Numbered from the stretch's first letter, positions 50,178-59,599 are shown. The stretch is DNA of 64,000 nt from an uncultured Collinsella sp. (GCA_958408685.1 CATYLC010000012.1:3984-67983), one strand, 5' to 3'. Notes: a model not told the origin generated them from the sequence alone. Program-made: numbers and translations.

Positions 50178-51566
50178 CTACTTTTTGAGCGCGGCCAGAG
50201 CGGGATCGACCGGCGCGGGAGCCTCCAGGTCGGAGACCTTCACAATGCCGTTCTCATCGGAGAAGGCACGGTAAATGGTCCGAATCGCTAGGTCGAAGTC
50301 CTTCTCCTCGACACCGATAATGATGTTGATCTCGTCACAGCTCTGCGAAATCATACGCACGCTCACGCCGGCCTGGCCGAGCATGCCAAACAGATGGCCC
50401 GAGATACCTGCACGACCGCGCAGGTTGCGGCCGACGGTAGCGATGAGCGCCAAGCCCTCGACAACCTCGATCTCGAGCGGTTCGACCTCCTGCTGGATGT
50501 CGCCCACGAGTGAGTACAGCGAATCGTGCACATCCTGCTCCTGCACCACGGCGCCAAAGCGGTCGACACCGGTGGGCATGTGCTCGACGGAAACGTCATA
50601 GCGCTCGAACACCGAAAGCGCACGGCGCATAAAGCCGACGCGGGGCTTGGTGCGGTCGCGGGCGACGTTGATGGCGACAAAACCGCGCTTGCCGGTCACG
50701 CCGGTAATGATGGGCTCCGCCTCGCCTTCATCAGCCGTCTCGCTAATGATGGTGCCGGGGTCCTGCGGCGCATTGGTGTTCTTGATGACCAGCGGAATGC
50801 CTGCCTCGCGCACGGGAAACACGGCTTCCTCGTGCAGGACGCTTGCGCCCATGTACGAAAGCTCGCGCAGCTCCTCGTAGGTAACGCGCGCAATGGGCTG
50901 AGCCTCCGGAACAATACGCGGATCCGCAGAATAGAAACCCGAGACGTCGGTCCAGTTCTCGTATAGGTCGGCGCCCAGGCACTTAGCCAAAATCGAGCCC
51001 GAGATATCGCCGCCGCCACGATCGAGCAGCTTGATCTGGCCCTCACGCGTCGCGCCGTAGAAACCGGGCATAACAAAGCCGCCCTGCTGACCGTACTCCT
51101 GCACCAGCTCGGAGGTGCGGTTCATGCTGAGCGTACCGTCGTGATGGAACGCAACGACCGTCGCGGCATCCAGGAACGGCAGGCCCAGGTACTCGGCCAT
51201 CAGGCGAGCGGTGAAGTACTCACCGCGGCTCACGAGCTCCTCGGTGGAGTAACCGCCCGAGCGGGCGCGCTCGGCAAAGGCCGCGAACTCCTCACGGATG
51301 GGATAGGTGAGCTCCAGCTCGTCAGCGATATCAAAATAGCGCTGGCCAATGTCCTCAAGCAGCTCCTCACACGACACGTGGTACTTAACGTGCGCATTGA
51401 CCAGATAGAGCAGGTCGGTCACCTTGGTGTCACCCTTAAAACGGCGACCGCAGGCGGAAACCACCACAAAACGGCGAGCCGGGTCGGCATCGACGATGGC
51501 CTTGATCTTCTTGAAGTGTTCGGCGTCGGCGACCGACGAGCCGCCAAACTTGGTAATCTTAATCAT
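50178..51566 (-). CDS. lysC: Aspartate kinase
   Basis: The 462-residue product has N-terminal KFGGSSVADAEHF and the kinase core LLDRGGGDISGS and WTDVSGFYSADPR. C-terminal tandem ACT domains begin near residue 305 (ITGVTGKRGFVAINV and LIATVGRNLRGRAG) and suggest feedback control by lysine or threonine. First step of the aspartate pathway. Transcribed away from thrC; asd follows after 173 bp with a hairpin in between. Confidence 0.95.
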   Translation of the reverse strand: MIKITKFGGSSVADAEHFKKIKAIVDADPARRFVVVSACGRRFKGDTKVTDLLYLVNAHVKYHVSCEELLEDIGQRYFDIADELELTYPIREEFAAFAERARSGGYSTEELVSRGEYFTARLMAEYLGLPFLDAATVVAFHHDGTLSMNRTSELVQEYGQQGGFVMPGFYGATREGQIKLLDRGGGDISGSILAKCLGADLYENWTDVSGFYSADPRIVPEAQPIARVTYEELRELSYMGASVLHEEAVFPVREAGIPLVIKNTNAPQDPGTIISETADEGEAEPIITGVTGKRGFVAINVARDRTKPRVGFMRRALSVFERYDVSVEHMPTGVDRFGAVVQEQDVHDSLYSLVGDIQQEVEPLEIEVVEGLALIATVGRNLRGRAGISGHLFGMLGQAGVSVRMISQSCDEINIIIGVEEKDFDLAIRTIYRAFSDENGIVKVSDLEAPAPVDPALAALKK

Positions 51567-51670
51567 GGGCTGGAGGTTACCTTTCTAAAAAGCCTCTGCG
51601 AACCTATTTTGCACGCTCTGATACCATGGTTTCACCGATTGGGACCAAGGCATCCGAGGAGCAGTGTTAT

Positions 51671-53188
51671 ATGGGAACTTATCATAGTACACGAGGACGC
51701 ACTTTATCGTGCTCAAGTAAGGTGGCAATCCGTACCGGCATCGCTCCCGACGGGGGTCTGTTTGTCTCGGACGAGCTCGGCACCCAGCAGGTCGATATCA
51801 GCTCGCTTGCAGATAAATCGTACTTTGAAATCGCTCAAGATGTGTTGGGAATGTTACTGAATGATTACACGGCCGAAGAAATTTCGGCGTGTGTCGACGA
51901 AGCATACCGCGGCACGTTCGCGAGTGAAGAGGTTACGCCGCTCGTCAAACTCGACGCAGCGCCGGGCACCGACGCTCCTCAAACCTATGTGATGGAGCTC
52001 TTTGGCGGCCCCACGAGCGCCTTTAAGGACGTCGCCCTGCAGATGCTCCCCCGCCTCATGGCCCGCACCTCCGCCAAGGACGGCGGCGCCGAGCGCATCA
52101 TGATCGTCACCGCCACGTCGGGCGACACGGGCAAGGCCGCGCTCGCCGGTTTTGCCGACGCCCCAGGCACGGGCATCACCGTCTTTTATCCCGAGGGCAA
52201 GGTCAGCCGCGTCCAGAACCTGCAGATGTCCACACAGGAGGGCGACAACGTCGCCGTCTGCGGCATCCGCGGCAACTTCGACGACGCCCAGAGCGCCGTC
52301 AAGCGCATCTTTGCCGATAAGGAGCTTGCCGAACGTCTAGAGGCCGCCGGTACGGTGCTTTCGAGCGCCAACTCCATCAACGTCGGCCGCCTGGTGCCGC
52401 AGGTCGTCTACTACTTTGCCGCCTATGCGCAGCTGCTGCGCGCCGGCGCCATCGAGGCCGGCGACGCCGTGGAGTTCTGCGTACCGACCGGCAACTTTGG
52501 CGATATCCTGGCCGGCTACTATGCCAAGCGCATGGGCCTGCCCGTCGCCAAGCTCATCGTCGCAAGCGACAAGAACAACGTGCTGGCTGACTTCCTGACC
52601 ACCGGCGTCTACGACCGCAACCGTCCGTTCTTCACGACCATCTCGCCGTCGATGGACATCCTCATCAGCTCCAACCTGGAGCGCATGCTCTACTTCCTGT
52701 CCGATGGCGACTGCGAACTCGTTGCCGGCCTTATGGAGCAGCTGGCACAAACTGGTCGCTACGAGGTTCCCGCCGACCTGCTGGCAAAGATTCAGAGTGT
52801 CTTTGGCTGCGGTTGGGCAAGCGAAGACGAGGTCCGCGCTGCCATCAAGAGCTGCTGGGACGCGAACGGCTACGTGATCGACCCGCACACCGCTTGCGGC
52901 TATCACGTCTTTGACAAGGTCGCCCCCGCCGAGGGCGCCAAGGCCCGTGTGCTGCTTTCGACCGCCAGCCCCTACAAGTTCCCGCGCGCCTGCTGCGACG
53001 CCCTGGGGCTCGACGTTCCCGAGGACGACTTTGAGGCTATGCGCGTACTCGAGCAGGCCACCAACACGGTCGCCCCGACCCAGCTCGCCGAACTCGAATC
53101 CAAGCCCGTCCGCTTCGAAGACGTCTGCAACGTCGATGAGATGGCAAGCTACGTCGAATCCGCAGCAAAACGAATGAGCACCAACTAG
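51671..53188 (+). CDS. thrC: Threonine synthase
   Basis: The product is 505 residues from ATG 51671 (GAGGAG nine bases upstream). N-terminal YHSTRGRTLS, the PLP lysine in FGGPTSAFKD (Lys119), TATSGDTGKAALAGF and VEFCVPTGNFGDILAGY mark the longer (yeast/E. coli-like) class. It converts O-phosphohomoserine to threonine. Followed by a terminator, a palindromic element and thrB. Confidence 0.95.
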   Translation: MGTYHSTRGRTLSCSSKVAIRTGIAPDGGLFVSDELGTQQVDISSLADKSYFEIAQDVLGMLLNDYTAEEISACVDEAYRGTFASEEVTPLVKLDAAPGTDAPQTYVMELFGGPTSAFKDVALQMLPRLMARTSAKDGGAERIMIVTATSGDTGKAALAGFADAPGTGITVFYPEGKVSRVQNLQMSTQEGDNVAVCGIRGNFDDAQSAVKRIFADKELAERLEAAGTVLSSANSINVGRLVPQVVYYFAAYAQLLRAGAIEAGDAVEFCVPTGNFGDILAGYYAKRMGLPVAKLIVASDKNNVLADFLTTGVYDRNRPFFTTISPSMDILISSNLERMLYFLSDGDCELVAGLMEQLAQTGRYEVPADLLAKIQSVFGCGWASEDEVRAAIKSCWDANGYVIDPHTACGYHVFDKVAPAEGAKARVLLSTASPYKFPRACCDALGLDVPEDDFEAMRVLEQATNTVAPTQLAELESKPVRFEDVCNVDEMASYVESAAKRMSTN

Positions 53189-53200
53189 ATCCCTTATTAA

Positions 53201-53230
53201 GCGCCGGCGAAAGCCGGCGCACTTTCTTTC
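53201..53230 (+). terminator. Terminator of thrC
   Basis: GCGCCGGC, a GAAA tetraloop, GCCGGCGC, then ACTTTCTTTC. Confidence 0.7.
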
Positions 53231-53266
53231 ATCAGATAACCCCCGGGATGATGACGAACGCGCACA

Positions 53267-53377
53267 GCGTGCCTGGCTGTTTAGTTCGTCGCGAGTTCCG
53301 CACGCAAAGGAAGCACTTAATGTGCTTTCCGTCTTGCGCAGGACTGCCCGAGCAGCGAACTAAACAGCCAGGCACGC
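53267..53377. repeat. Large palindromic element E4 (diverged)
   Basis: Outer arms 53267-53288/53356-53377 are 22 bp and perfect (GCGTGCCTGGCTG start). Apical stem GGAAGCAC/GTGCTTTCC. The unpaired sides read, on the minus strand, GTCCTGCGCAAG and GTGCGGAACT, a weaker match to the E1-E3 loop. It lies between thrC and thrB, ending near the thrB ribosome site. Confidence 0.65.
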
Positions 53378-53390
53378 CAGGAGGACCCAC

Positions 53391-54272
53391 ATGATCAAAA
53401 TCACCGTCCCAGCAACCAGCGCCAACTTGGGCATTGGCTACGATACCCTCGGCATGGCCGTCAGCCTCTACTCGCACTTTACCTTTGAGCGCGCCGATAA
53501 ACTCGCCATCACGGGCTGCCCCGAAGAGTTCCAAAACGAGGACAACCTGGTCTACGTCAGCTTTGTCGATGCACTGGCCGCATGGGGCGAGCCGGCTTTT
53601 CCCGTTGCCATCGACATTCAGACTGACGTTCCCGTCGCCCGCGGCCTAGGCTCCAGCTCCACCTGCGTCGTCGCCGGCATTATGGCCGCCGCCGCACTGA
53701 CAGGCCACACCGTCGACCGTGCCGAGCTTGTTCGCATTGCCACCGAAGTCGAGGGGCATCCTGATAACGTCGCTCCCGCCATCCTTGGCGGCGCCGTCTG
53801 CTCCTTTACGCCGACCGATTCGCTCCCCCAATGTCTGCGCTACGAGGTGAGCGATCGCTTGCGTTTTATTACCGTGATTCCGCCCTACGAGGTACATACG
53901 AGCGAGGCGCGCAAGGTCGTGCCGCAGGAGATTCCACTCTCCACCGCCGTATGGCAAATGGGCCGCATCGCCGGCATGACGCGCGGCCTGGAGACCGGCG
54001 ACCTTGACCTGATTGCCGCCGCTAATGACGACCGCATTCAGGAGCCCTATCGTCGCCGCCTGATTCCCGACTACAACGCCGTGCGCGACACCTGCCTTAA
54101 CGGCGGCGCTAAAACCATCTGGATTAGCGGCTCGGGCTCGACCCTCATGGCTGTGACCGACGACACCATCGTGGCAAAGTTCTTGCAGGTCAAGCTGCGC
54201 GAGCAGTTCCCCAAGTGTGACACGCACATTCTGACGTGCGACACCGAGGGCGCTCAAATCGAGTACCTGTAG
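53391..54272 (+). CDS. thrB: Homoserine kinase
   Basis: The 293-residue GHMP kinase begins IKITVPATSANLGIGYDTLG; the ATP loop is VPVARGLGSSSTCVVAG and the C-terminal motif is TIWISGSGSTLMA. It phosphorylates homoserine for thrC. GGAGG lies before ATG 53391. The stop codon lies within element E2. No homoserine dehydrogenase gene is in the window. Confidence 0.95.
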   Translation: MIKITVPATSANLGIGYDTLGMAVSLYSHFTFERADKLAITGCPEEFQNEDNLVYVSFVDALAAWGEPAFPVAIDIQTDVPVARGLGSSSTCVVAGIMAAAALTGHTVDRAELVRIATEVEGHPDNVAPAILGGAVCSFTPTDSLPQCLRYEVSDRLRFITVIPPYEVHTSEARKVVPQEIPLSTAVWQMGRIAGMTRGLETGDLDLIAAANDDRIQEPYRRRLIPDYNAVRDTCLNGGAKTIWISGSGSTLMAVTDDTIVAKFLQVKLREQFPKCDTHILTCDTEGAQIEYL

Positions 54273-54452
54273 ACATCCTCCCCATATACCTGTCCGGGAC
54301 GGTCGGGATGTTCCCTCAAAATCGTCCTCGCGCATGAAGGCCCCTTGCCCTGCTCCTACGGAGCGACGGACAAGGGGCCTTCGCGCTGCGGAATGATTTT
54401 GAGGGAACATCCCGACCGTCCCTGCGCCTACCTTGCTGAGGATGTCTACAGG
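54266..54452. repeat. Large palindromic element E2
   Basis: Outer arms 54266-54280/54438-54452 (15 bp, perfect) include the thrB stop codon. Inner arms 54296-54323/54395-54422 are 28 bp and perfect. Apical stem 54337-54347/54371-54381 (11 bp). Internal loop: GTCCTCGCGCATG opposite CGCGCTGCGGAAT. Confidence 0.82.
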
Positions 54453-54528
54453 GACCCACGCTTTGAAGGGGCGCCGAGCTGATAGTTGATTTTTATTGGC
54501 AGGGGCTCTTGCTGGTAAGGAGCACTTG

Positions 54529-55119
54529 CTAGAGGCAGGCCTCGGCGATGCGCTTTTTTAGTTCATCGATGCCGATACCGGTCTGGGAGCTTGTGATGAT
54601 TACGTTCTCGGCAGGGACGTTGAGCTGCTTTTTGATGGCTGCTGCCTGGCGGGCCTGTTGGGTGCGGCTGAGCTTGTCGGCCTTGGTGAGGCAGACGATA
54701 AAGTTGAACTCGTTGCCCTGCAGGTAGTCAATCATGTCGTGATCGAGCTTGCTGGGGTCGTGGCGGATATCCACCAGAGAGACGACCAAGTTAAAGCTGC
54801 GCTCGGAGTCAAAGAAATCGCCAATGAGCTCGGCCCAGCGATCGCGCTCGGCCTTGGAGCGACGCGCGAAACCGTAGCCCGGCAGGTCCACAAAGTGCAC
54901 GTCGTCGGCCTCAAAGAAGTTGATGTTGCTCGTCTTGCCCGGCGTACTCGAAACCTTAACCAGGTTCTTGCGGCCGAAGAGCTTGTTCATGATGGAGGAC
55001 TTGCCCACGTTGGAGCGGCCGACGAAGCTCACCTCGGGACAGGTGGACTCGGGAATCTGCGAAACTTTGCCGTAGCTGGCGACGAACTTGGCAAGCTGGT
55101 AGTTAATGGAATCGGCCAT
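54529..55119 (-). CDS. engB: Ribosome-biogenesis GTPase
   Basis: The product is 196 residues from ATG 55119 (AAGGAG upstream). G1 GRSNVGKSS, G2 SSTPGKT, G3 DLPGYG and G4 TKAD are in order, the YsxC/YihA pattern. It acts in 50S assembly and is usually essential. It lies 42 bp downstream of mtnN on the same strand. Confidence 0.95.
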   Translation of the reverse strand: MADSINYQLAKFVASYGKVSQIPESTCPEVSFVGRSNVGKSSIMNKLFGRKNLVKVSSTPGKTSNINFFEADDVHFVDLPGYGFARRSKAERDRWAELIGDFFDSERSFNLVVSLVDIRHDPSKLDHDMIDYLQGNEFNFIVCLTKADKLSRTQQARQAAAIKKQLNVPAENVIITSSQTGIGIDELKKRIAEACL

Positions 55120-55161
55120 GGACACTCCTTGGTCGTAGGTTTTTACAAAACGGGCGTGCTA

Positions 55162-55899
55162 TTACGCGGCGGCGATACGACGAACGATGTCAAGCGTGAT
55201 GCCGCTCGCGGTACGAGCGTACTCGTCCAGATCGAACTCGCGCTCGCAAAACGCGTCATATGCCTCGTCACAATTATCGCTGATAGCGCGCAGCACCAGG
55301 CAATCGACACCATTCTTGGCCGCGATGTGCGCAATTGCCGCGCCCTCCATCTCGACGCAATCGGCATGCGTGGCCTCAATCGCAGCGTTACGCATGGCGT
55401 CACCCGTAACAAAGCGGTCACCCGTGGCGATAGTGCCACACAGGAACTGCTTGGGGTCCTTCTCCGCAGAATTCTCATCCGCCGAGGCATCCACAAATCC
55501 ATGCTCGGCAAGCACGGCGGCGGCAACATCAGCCAACGCCGGCGTCGAGGCAAACTCTTCGAGCCCCGGAGCGGACTCGGCGATAAGTGCCGTATCGGTA
55601 TCCAGATAGCGCAGGCACTTGCCTATAACCACGTCGTTAATATGCAGTTTAGGGTTAAGGCCGCCCGCAATGCCCGAAAACACAACGGCCTGCGGGGCGT
55701 ATTTGCTGATGAGATGCTGCGTTGCGGCAGCGGCGTTCACGGTCCCCATGCCTGCCGTCGTGGCGACTACCGTCAGACCCGAAAGCCCACCGTTCACAAC
55801 GGTCAAGCCTGCCTCCTGCGACTCATACGCGCCACTCAGCTCTTCCTTAATCTGCGCAACCTCTTTTTCGAGCGCACCGATGATTGCGATGGTAGGCAT
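55162..55899 (-). CDS. mtnN: 5'-Methylthioadenosine/S-adenosylhomocysteine nucleosidase
   Basis: The product is 245 residues from ATG 55899. The PNP/UDP fold shows IAIIGALEKEVAQIKEEL, FSGIAGGLNPKLHINDVVIG, VEMEGAAIAHIA and the catalytic Asp in LRAISDNCDE. A 12-residue insert (DASADENSAEKD) separates two core strands. It recycles SAM by-products. Likely cotranscribed with engB. Confidence 0.93.
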   Translation of the reverse strand: MPTIAIIGALEKEVAQIKEELSGAYESQEAGLTVVNGGLSGLTVVATTAGMGTVNAAAATQHLISKYAPQAVVFSGIAGGLNPKLHINDVVIGKCLRYLDTDTALIAESAPGLEEFASTPALADVAAAVLAEHGFVDASADENSAEKDPKQFLCGTIATGDRFVTGDAMRNAAIEATHADCVEMEGAAIAHIAAKNGVDCLVLRAISDNCDEAYDAFCEREFDLDEYARTASGITLDIVRRIAAA

Positions 55900-56025
55900 A
55901 CCATCCCCCAAACCTGTGAAAACTGCTTATCCACGGTATGGTACCAGCATTTTGGCTCAACCGTGTCTGCACCAAGCCGTTAGGCCAGTACAGCTCGGAT
56001 ATCATAAAGGGGCAAGAATGGCTTG

Positions 56026-56844
56026 TTAGCCGATGGCCGACCTGAGCTCCGCACGGCGCTTTTTCATACCGGCCATAACGGCATTGCGCAGCTCGGGCAT
56101 GCGCGCGGTATCCATCTGGGGCACGCCCTCGAGCTTATAGGGAATGCCCAGTTGCTCGTACTTGACGACACCCATCGTGTGATACGGCAGCATTTCCAGG
56201 CCCACCACGTTATGCCATGGAGCGATGAGGCGACCGAGCTTCTCGCACTCCTCCACCGTGTCGGTAATGCCCGGCACCACCACGTGGCGGATAACGACCT
56301 TGATCTTGCGACGTGCAAGCTCATCGCCAAACGCCAAGATGCGTGCGGGATCGCAACCGGTCAGCTTTTTATGCTCGACCGGATCGGCATGCTTAATATC
56401 GAGCAGTACCATGTCGGTCTCGTTGAGCACGGCATCGAACTTCTCGGGATGCTGGGGGTCGAAGGCGTAGCCACAGCTATCTAGGCAGGTATGTACACGA
56501 CCATCGGGGTTGCCGTGCATTGCGCGGAACAGGTCGGCTAAAAACTCGGGCTGCAGAAGCGGCTCGCCACCGGACACCGTAATGCCACCGCTGCGATAGA
56601 ACTCGTGGTTACTCTGGAACTCATCCATCAGATGCTCGACGGTCACCATCGTGCCGCCGTTAACGGACCAGGTATCGGGATTGTGGCAATACGCGCAGCG
56701 CATGGGACAGCCCTGAACAAACACCACAAAGCGGATGCCGGGTCCGTCGACCGTACCCATCGTTTCAATCGAATGTACTCGGCCCAGGGCAAACGTGGAG
56801 TCCTCGGGACGAGCGTCCACACCCTCGAGCGTCATTTCTGCCAT
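56026..56844 (-). CDS. pflA: Pyruvate formate-lyase-activating enzyme
   Basis: The product is 272 residues from ATG 56844. The radical SAM motif is CPMRCAYC (Cys46, Cys50, Cys53), with FVVFVQG before and GGITVSGGEPLLQPEF after. LLDIKHADPVEHKKLTG and VVVPGITD are typical of PflA. It installs the glycyl radical on PflB in anaerobes. No pflB is in the window; it may lie elsewhere. The ribosome site is modest (AAGGTAG), so the start is uncertain. Confidence 0.9.
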   Translation of the reverse strand: MAEMTLEGVDARPEDSTFALGRVHSIETMGTVDGPGIRFVVFVQGCPMRCAYCHNPDTWSVNGGTMVTVEHLMDEFQSNHEFYRSGGITVSGGEPLLQPEFLADLFRAMHGNPDGRVHTCLDSCGYAFDPQHPEKFDAVLNETDMVLLDIKHADPVEHKKLTGCDPARILAFGDELARRKIKVVIRHVVVPGITDTVEECEKLGRLIAPWHNVVGLEMLPYHTMGVVKYEQLGIPYKLEGVPQMDTARMPELRNAVMAGMKKRRAELRSAIG

Positions 56845-57018
56845 TCGCGCTACCTTGCCTCTCCTTGGATGCAACCAATTAAAATGCCAGAGCCATTCTA
56901 GCCCATGCGTTTGCGTTTAAACGTCTCGGACTAGAACGGCACGTTTTAATCTATCCCCCATCACCATGGCTGGGGGCTACGTCGAGATGTCAGGCTGAAG
57001 AACGCTCGCCTGCGGCCT

Positions 57019-57873
57019 TTACGCCTTAAGCGTGAGCACCGCACCGAAGGCGGTCGGGCCGCAATGGCTCGAGATGACGCCGCCGACCTGAGTCCAGGTA
57101 ACGTCCTTAAAGCCCAGGTCATGCGCATAGACTTCCATGTCATCGCGCAGCTCCTGGGAAAGGCCCACCGAATACGCCAGGCCAATGTGCGAGTAGTCAA
57201 TCTCGCCCTTCGCAACCATGTGGTCAATAAAGGCGCGGGCGCACTTGAGCATAGAGCCGCGGAACTTCTTGCTCGCCACGAACTTGCCGCCCGTCACCTC
57301 AATGCAGGGCTTAATCTTGAGCAGATGGGCGCCAAGGAATGCGACGTTGGACAAGCGACCGCCCGCCTTAAGAAAGGCAAGATCGGTAGGAACAAAGCCC
57401 AGCAGCACGCGGTCCATGACGGAATTCGTAAATGCAAAGATCTCGTCGACGGTGGCATTGGGGTGAGCCTCGATGTATTTGGCGGTCTCGACGACAACGA
57501 GCGACTGGCCCACCGAGACAAAGCGCGTGTCCATGGAGAACACGTAGTCGCGACCCTTGGCGGCGATCTTCGATGATTGATGCGAGCAGGTCGTGGCCTC
57601 GGAGTACGCAAGATGCAGAATGGTCGCATCGGGCTGCTCGGCATGGATACGGTCGTACACGCGGGAGAAATCTGCCGGCGCGCAACCGCTGGTCCTGGGC
57701 ATCACGCCAAACTCGTTGCAGCGCGAATAAATCTCGAGCGGATCGATCGAACCATCCTCAACGGTCTCGTCAGCAATCGTAACATGCATGGGCACACGCA
57801 CGATGCCATAGCGTTCGCAGAGCTCCGGCGTCACATCCGACCCAGACTCAACCACGATTACGTACTTGCCCAT
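57019..57873 (-). CDS. DegV-family fatty-acid-binding protein
   Basis: The product is 284 residues from ATG 57873. N-terminal YVIVVESGSDVTPELCERYG, PRTSGCAPADF, lid region SMDTRFVSVGQ and GGRLSNVAFLGAHLLKIKP match DegV/FakB. Such proteins hold a fatty acid for phosphorylation by FakA. C-terminal GGVISSHCGPTAFG is typical. The start has a poor ribosome site; a seven-codon longer form is possible. Confidence 0.88.
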   Translation of the reverse strand: MGKYVIVVESGSDVTPELCERYGIVRVPMHVTIADETVEDGSIDPLEIYSRCNEFGVMPRTSGCAPADFSRVYDRIHAEQPDATILHLAYSEATTCSHQSSKIAAKGRDYVFSMDTRFVSVGQSLVVVETAKYIEAHPNATVDEIFAFTNSVMDRVLLGFVPTDLAFLKAGGRLSNVAFLGAHLLKIKPCIEVTGGKFVASKKFRGSMLKCARAFIDHMVAKGEIDYSHIGLAYSVGLSQELRDDMEVYAHDLGFKDVTWTQVGGVISSHCGPTAFGAVLTLKA

Positions 57874-57955
57874 TCTTATCACGACCCATCTCAACGTTGG
57901 CTTTTTAATATGTGGCGCACGTCCGCCGTCCTACTGTGCAACGGCCCCCAAGCAC

Positions 57956-57998
57956 CAAAGAGACGCCGCCCCTTGCACACAACAAAGGACAGCGTCTC
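57956..57998 (-). terminator. Possible terminator of the GH32-PTS operon
   Basis: GAGACGC and GCGTCTC pair across about 25 bases, with inner CAAAG/CTTTG-type pairing; CTTTGG follows when read leftward. Weak T-run. Confidence 0.4.
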
Positions 57999-58150
57999 CC
58001 TGGAAAACTCCGTGCTTATCTAGGATTCCATACGGTTTATTAAGGAGTGTTACTTATTCCGCAAGCGGTAGCTATACGCGATAAACGGTAGTTGGCCGCG
58101 GCAACTGCGACACATTCCGCCCAACAAGTCCAATCGTGCTCCATACACGG
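57999..58150. other. Gap after the GH32 gene
   Basis: About 150 bp with two CGGTAG motifs (AAGCGGTAGC and AAACGGTAGT). No gene or hairpin is evident. Confidence 0.3.
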
Positions 58151-59599
58151 TTAATGAGCGAGGCGGTAAAAATTCATCGACGCCGCACCCTCGGCATGCA
58201 GCTCCATCGCCGGAACCGCCGGCGAATAGGTACGGCTCGTAAGTGCTGCCTCGCCGCCGTTGGCAAAAATCTCGACCATCGTAGTGTCTGAAAGCACGCG
58301 CAGGTCGCGAAGCTCGCTGAGCTCGATCGACCTCCGGTCGCGTCCATAGCCTTCGTCGCCCATATCGAGGGTAAGCATCCCGTCCGTATAACGCACAAAG
58401 ACACCCTTGCGGATCTCGAGCTCGACCATCTTGGCGCCCTCACAGGAAACCACAAGGTCAAACAGGCGGCCCGGCTCCTCAACGGTTTCACCGCCTGTCG
58501 CGCGAACGCAGTCGCCGCGCATCCTCTCAATCTCGTGCACCGGCTGCTGACAGAGCTTACCATCGCGCATGCTCAGCTCTCGCGGCACCGTCAACGCGCA
58601 CTGCCACCCGCGTGCCACCGTCGGGCTTTCTGCCGTCGCATCGGGACAACCCGACCATCCGATCATCAAACGTCGACCCGCAGCATCCTCAAAGGACTGC
58701 GGGGCATAGAAATCAAAACCGGCATCAACCATCGGAGGCATGCCCTGGCCGACGATCTTAAAGCTCGGCGCCCCCCAATCGGCCTCGATGGAGAACCACA
58801 CGCACTGATGCGGATTGCGGTAACGCCAGCCATCGGCGGGCACGCCCTGCGGACAGCAAACGAGAATAAGCTCGCCATCGAGCTCAAACAGATCAGGACA
58901 CTCCCACATAAAGCCAAACTTCTCGCCCAGCTCAATGCGCGTCGCATAGCCCCAGTCCTCTAGATCACGCGAGGTATAGACAAGCACGCAGCCGCGGTCG
59001 TCTTTCGTACGAGCGCCGAGAACCATGTAGTAGATACTGTCGTGTTCAAGGATCTTGGGGTCGCGCACGTGCGTACCGATATCGTCGGGGTAATCGACCG
59101 GCCCAATAGCTATGCGCTTCTCGCCCAATTCGTCGGGATTCTCGGCAACCATATGAATCTGGTTTTGCTCACGGCCCGTCAACACGTAGTCGTAATCATC
59201 GCGGTCAAAATGCTTAACGTTGCCGGTATAGAAGTAGTGAATCTTGCCATCACGTACAAAGGCAGAACCAGAATACGCTCCACTCGAATCCAAATCGGAA
59301 TCGGGGAACAACACGGGGCCGTGATTTTCGTACGTCACAAAATCCTTTGTCGTCAGATGGTTCCAAAGCACTGGACCGCCATGTGCAGCGTCGAACGGAT
59401 CGTATTGATGATAGATGTGATATGTATCACCAATCTGCACCAAACCGTTGGGGTCGTTGAGCCAGCCAAGCTCAGGCTCCACATGGAACAAAAGCCTATC
59501 GGGGTCGGACGCGATGCGACCCGCCGTCTCATCCTGTCCGGCACGCCACTGCTCATAGTCCGCGCGTGTCACCTTGTTTTTTTGATTAAACATCGCCAT
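58151..59599 (-). CDS. GH32 fructosidase (sucrose-6-phosphate hydrolase type)
   Basis: The product is 482 residues from ATG 59599 (GAAGG upstream). Clan-J motifs: nucleophile Asp in GWLNDPNGL, transition-state Asp in HVRDPKI, acid/base Glu in MWECPDLF. A C-terminal beta-sandwich completes the fold. No signal peptide, so it acts in the cytoplasm on phosphorylated sucrose or a fructo-oligosaccharide imported by the PTS protein encoded next to it. Last gene of a three-gene operon. Confidence 0.9.
   Translation of the reverse strand: MAMFNQKNKVTRADYEQWRAGQDETAGRIASDPDRLLFHVEPELGWLNDPNGLVQIGDTYHIYHQYDPFDAAHGGPVLWNHLTTKDFVTYENHGPVLFPDSDLDSSGAYSGSAFVRDGKIHYFYTGNVKHFDRDDYDYVLTGREQNQIHMVAENPDELGEKRIAIGPVDYPDDIGTHVRDPKILEHDSIYYMVLGARTKDDRGCVLVYTSRDLEDWGYATRIELGEKFGFMWECPDLFELDGELILVCCPQGVPADGWRYRNPHQCVWFSIEADWGAPSFKIVGQGMPPMVDAGFDFYAPQSFEDAAGRRLMIGWSGCPDATAESPTVARGWQCALTVPRELSMRDGKLCQQPVHEIERMRGDCVRATGGETVEEPGRLFDLVVSCEGAKMVELEIRKGVFVRYTDGMLTLDMGDEGYGRDRRSIELSELRDLRVLSDTTMVEIFANGGEAALTSRTYSPAVPAMELHAEGAASMNFYRLAH

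Noticed and set aside
51567..51670. T-box or leader-peptide attenuator upstream of thrC
   Set aside because: The space is too short and shows no specifier stem, Thr-rich leader or terminator.
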